Assembly (NCBI RefSeq): GCF_021491355.1
Contig: NZ_JAKENF010000001.1
Coordinates: forward strand, 992,001 to 1,056,000
Source: Alitabrizicola rongguiensis
GTDB lineage: Bacteria; Pseudomonadota; Alphaproteobacteria; Rhodobacterales; Rhodobacteraceae
Reading direction: 5' to 3'
DNA length: 64,000 bases
Both the position numbers and the translations under genes were made by a program. The notes below the pieces were generated by a model, which worked only from the letters and a program-made list of their open reading frames with translations, ran no database searches and was not told where the DNA came from. This document shows positions 63,160 through 64,000 of the stretch, piece by piece (the stretch's first letter is position 1; every line of letters begins with the position of its first letter).

Positions 63160-63825
63160 ATGAGTTCGCCGCTGATCCAGCTTCTCGTTCTCGCCGCAGT
63201 CGCGGTGTTCCTGATCCTTAAGCTGCGCAGCGTCCTTGGGACGCGCGAAGGGTTCGAGAAGCCGCCCCTGCCACTTGAGGACAGTGTCCCCGTTCGTCCG
63301 ACGCCGCGGAATTTCGAGGTGATCGAAGGCGGGGCGGATCGTGACATCATCGACAATGTCCCCGACGGCAGCCCTGCCGCCAAGGCACTTGCGGCAATGA
63401 AATCCATCGAGCCAGGTTTTTCGGTGGTGGATTTTCTGTCGGGGGCGCGCGGAGCCTACGAGATGATCCTCATGGCGTTCGAGAAAGGCGATCTCGCTTC
63501 AATCAAGCCATTCCTGTCTGACGACGTTAACGCCTCGTTCGCCGAGGTTGTCGAGGCGCGGGAGCGCGAGGGACTGACAATCGAAAGCCATTTCGTCGGT
63601 CTGCGTGAACTTGCACTTCAGAATGCCACGTTCGATCCCGTCACGCGTGAGGCTGAAGTCACCGTCCGCTTCGTGGGCGAGTTGACTTCGGTTGTTCGCA
63701 ACCGCGCCGGCGAGGTTGTCGAGGGAAGCCCGACTGCAGCAAAGCGTCAGCGCGATATATGGACTTTTGCCCGCAAGATGGGTGCCGACGATCCGAACTG
63801 GCAACTGGTCGCAACCGGAGAATGA
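63160..63825 (+). CDS. Tim44/TimA family putative adaptor protein
   Basis: 221 residues from the ATG at 63160, preceded by GAGG. An N-terminal membrane helix (LIQLLVLAAVAVFLILKL) precedes a linker (about residues 30-95) and a Tim44-like domain with FSVVDFLSGARGAYEMILMA and FEKGDLASIKPFLSDDVNAS. Relatives in alphaproteobacteria act at the inner membrane, and TimA was described as related to the mitochondrial import factor Tim44. It is followed by the mltA gene after 10 bases; the pair is a common alphaproteobacterial arrangement. Confidence 0.9.
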   Translation: MSSPLIQLLVLAAVAVFLILKLRSVLGTREGFEKPPLPLEDSVPVRPTPRNFEVIEGGADRDIIDNVPDGSPAAKALAAMKSIEPGFSVVDFLSGARGAYEMILMAFEKGDLASIKPFLSDDVNASFAEVVEAREREGLTIESHFVGLRELALQNATFDPVTREAEVTVRFVGELTSVVRNRAGEVVEGSPTAAKRQRDIWTFARKMGADDPNWQLVATGE

Positions 63826-63835
63826 TGGCAGGGCG

Positions 63836-64000
63836 ATGCGGGTTCTGTTGTACGCCATCGCCCTTTCGGTCCTGGCGATGACCAGCGGACCACTGCAGGC
63901 CCAGGTTCTTTCGTTCGACCAGCTCGACGGCTGGGAAAGCGACGATCACGCCCAGGCCCTGAAGGTTTTTGTCCAGACCTGCGACCAGCTCGACGATCCG
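63836..64000 (+). CDS. mltA: MltA-domain murein transglycosylase (3' truncated by the window)
   Basis: The first 55 codons are present. The start MRVLLYAIALSVLAMTSGPL is a signal peptide, with likely cleavage after LQA, followed by LSFDQLDGWESDDHAQALKV, a typical start of the MltA domain in this group. MltA cuts peptidoglycan to 1,6-anhydro ends. It starts 10 bases after the tim44 stop, so it is co-transcribed. The catalytic part lies outside the window. Confidence 0.85.
   Translation, partial: MRVLLYAIALSVLAMTSGPLQAQVLSFDQLDGWESDDHAQALKVFVQTCDQLDDP

Overview
The window is a stretch of high-GC bacterial chromosome from an alphaproteobacterium, most likely a Rhodobacterales/Rhodobacteraceae-type organism. 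The reasons are the gene order around the replication origin (parB-parA-rsmG-mnmG-mnmE-rho-hemJ | maf-aroE-coaE-dnaQ-secB-fxsA-tim44-mltA), an HemJ-type protoporphyrinogen oxidase, an NDUFAF5-like methyltransferase and a GlpSTPQUV-type glycerol ABC importer. I see no prophage, insertion sequence, CRISPR array, tRNA or rRNA. Most of the window is compact core chromosome with many ATGA or TGATG gene overlaps, so operons can be read directly. Taxonomy is inferred from gene content, not from a marker search.

Layout. 1-3.3 kb: 3' part of tamB and a YihY-family membrane protein. 3.3-9.1 kb: a leftward run comF-grxC-nitrilase-marR-epimerase-sugar transferase-CapD; the last three are surface-polysaccharide genes. 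9.1-11.1 kb: an NDUFAF5-like protein and ferrochelatase hemH. 11.2-13.4 kb: a tiny membrane protein, two L,D-transpeptidases and a CAP-domain lipoprotein (envelope genes). 13.5-21.7 kb: an RNA methyltransferase with two ABC exporter half-transporters, then hslO-nudix-cca, and a second Nudix gene. 21.6-24.7 kb: a SpoIIE-phosphatase response regulator, an Hpt protein and ilvA. 25.2-27.5 kb: a secreted Gly/Lys-rich coiled-coil protein and argG.

27.5-39.6 kb is a full glycerol uptake and catabolism locus. glpR is divergent from the leftward operon glpD-glpS-glpT-glpP-glpQ-glpU(DUF2160)-glpV-glpK. The operon ends with a second, paralogous permease pair that has no binding protein or ATPase of its own. 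GlpV captures glycerol, GlpP/GlpQ carry it in using ATP hydrolysis by GlpS/GlpT, GlpK phosphorylates it and GlpD oxidises glycerol-3-phosphate. The two ATPases show complementary loss of catalytic motifs, predicting one working and one degenerate ATP site.

39.7-47.1 kb: a P-loop sulfotransferase-like/class IV aminotransferase pair, an AI-2E permease, a periplasmic msrA cut by an in-frame amber codon, a PfkB kinase and mutS. 47.1-53.8 kb: hrcA-grpE, rph-rdgB-hemW and parAB-rsmG. From about 53.8 kb to the end is the replication-origin neighbourhood. Between hemJ and maf (58.86-59.25 kb) lies a non-coding segment with one perfect DnaA box, six 7/9 boxes and an AT-rich block, with genes on both sides transcribed away from it; I call it the chromosomal oriC. 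Three parS sites (one perfect, two with one mismatch) lie within 9 kb of it, and two of them contain the GTG start codon of a gene (hemW, mnmG).

The most interesting observations are the putative oriC/parS arrangement, the asymmetric GlpS/GlpT ATPase pair with the orphan permease duplicate, and the msrA nonsense codon followed by 29 intact codons of the conserved C-terminus with the probable resolving cysteine.
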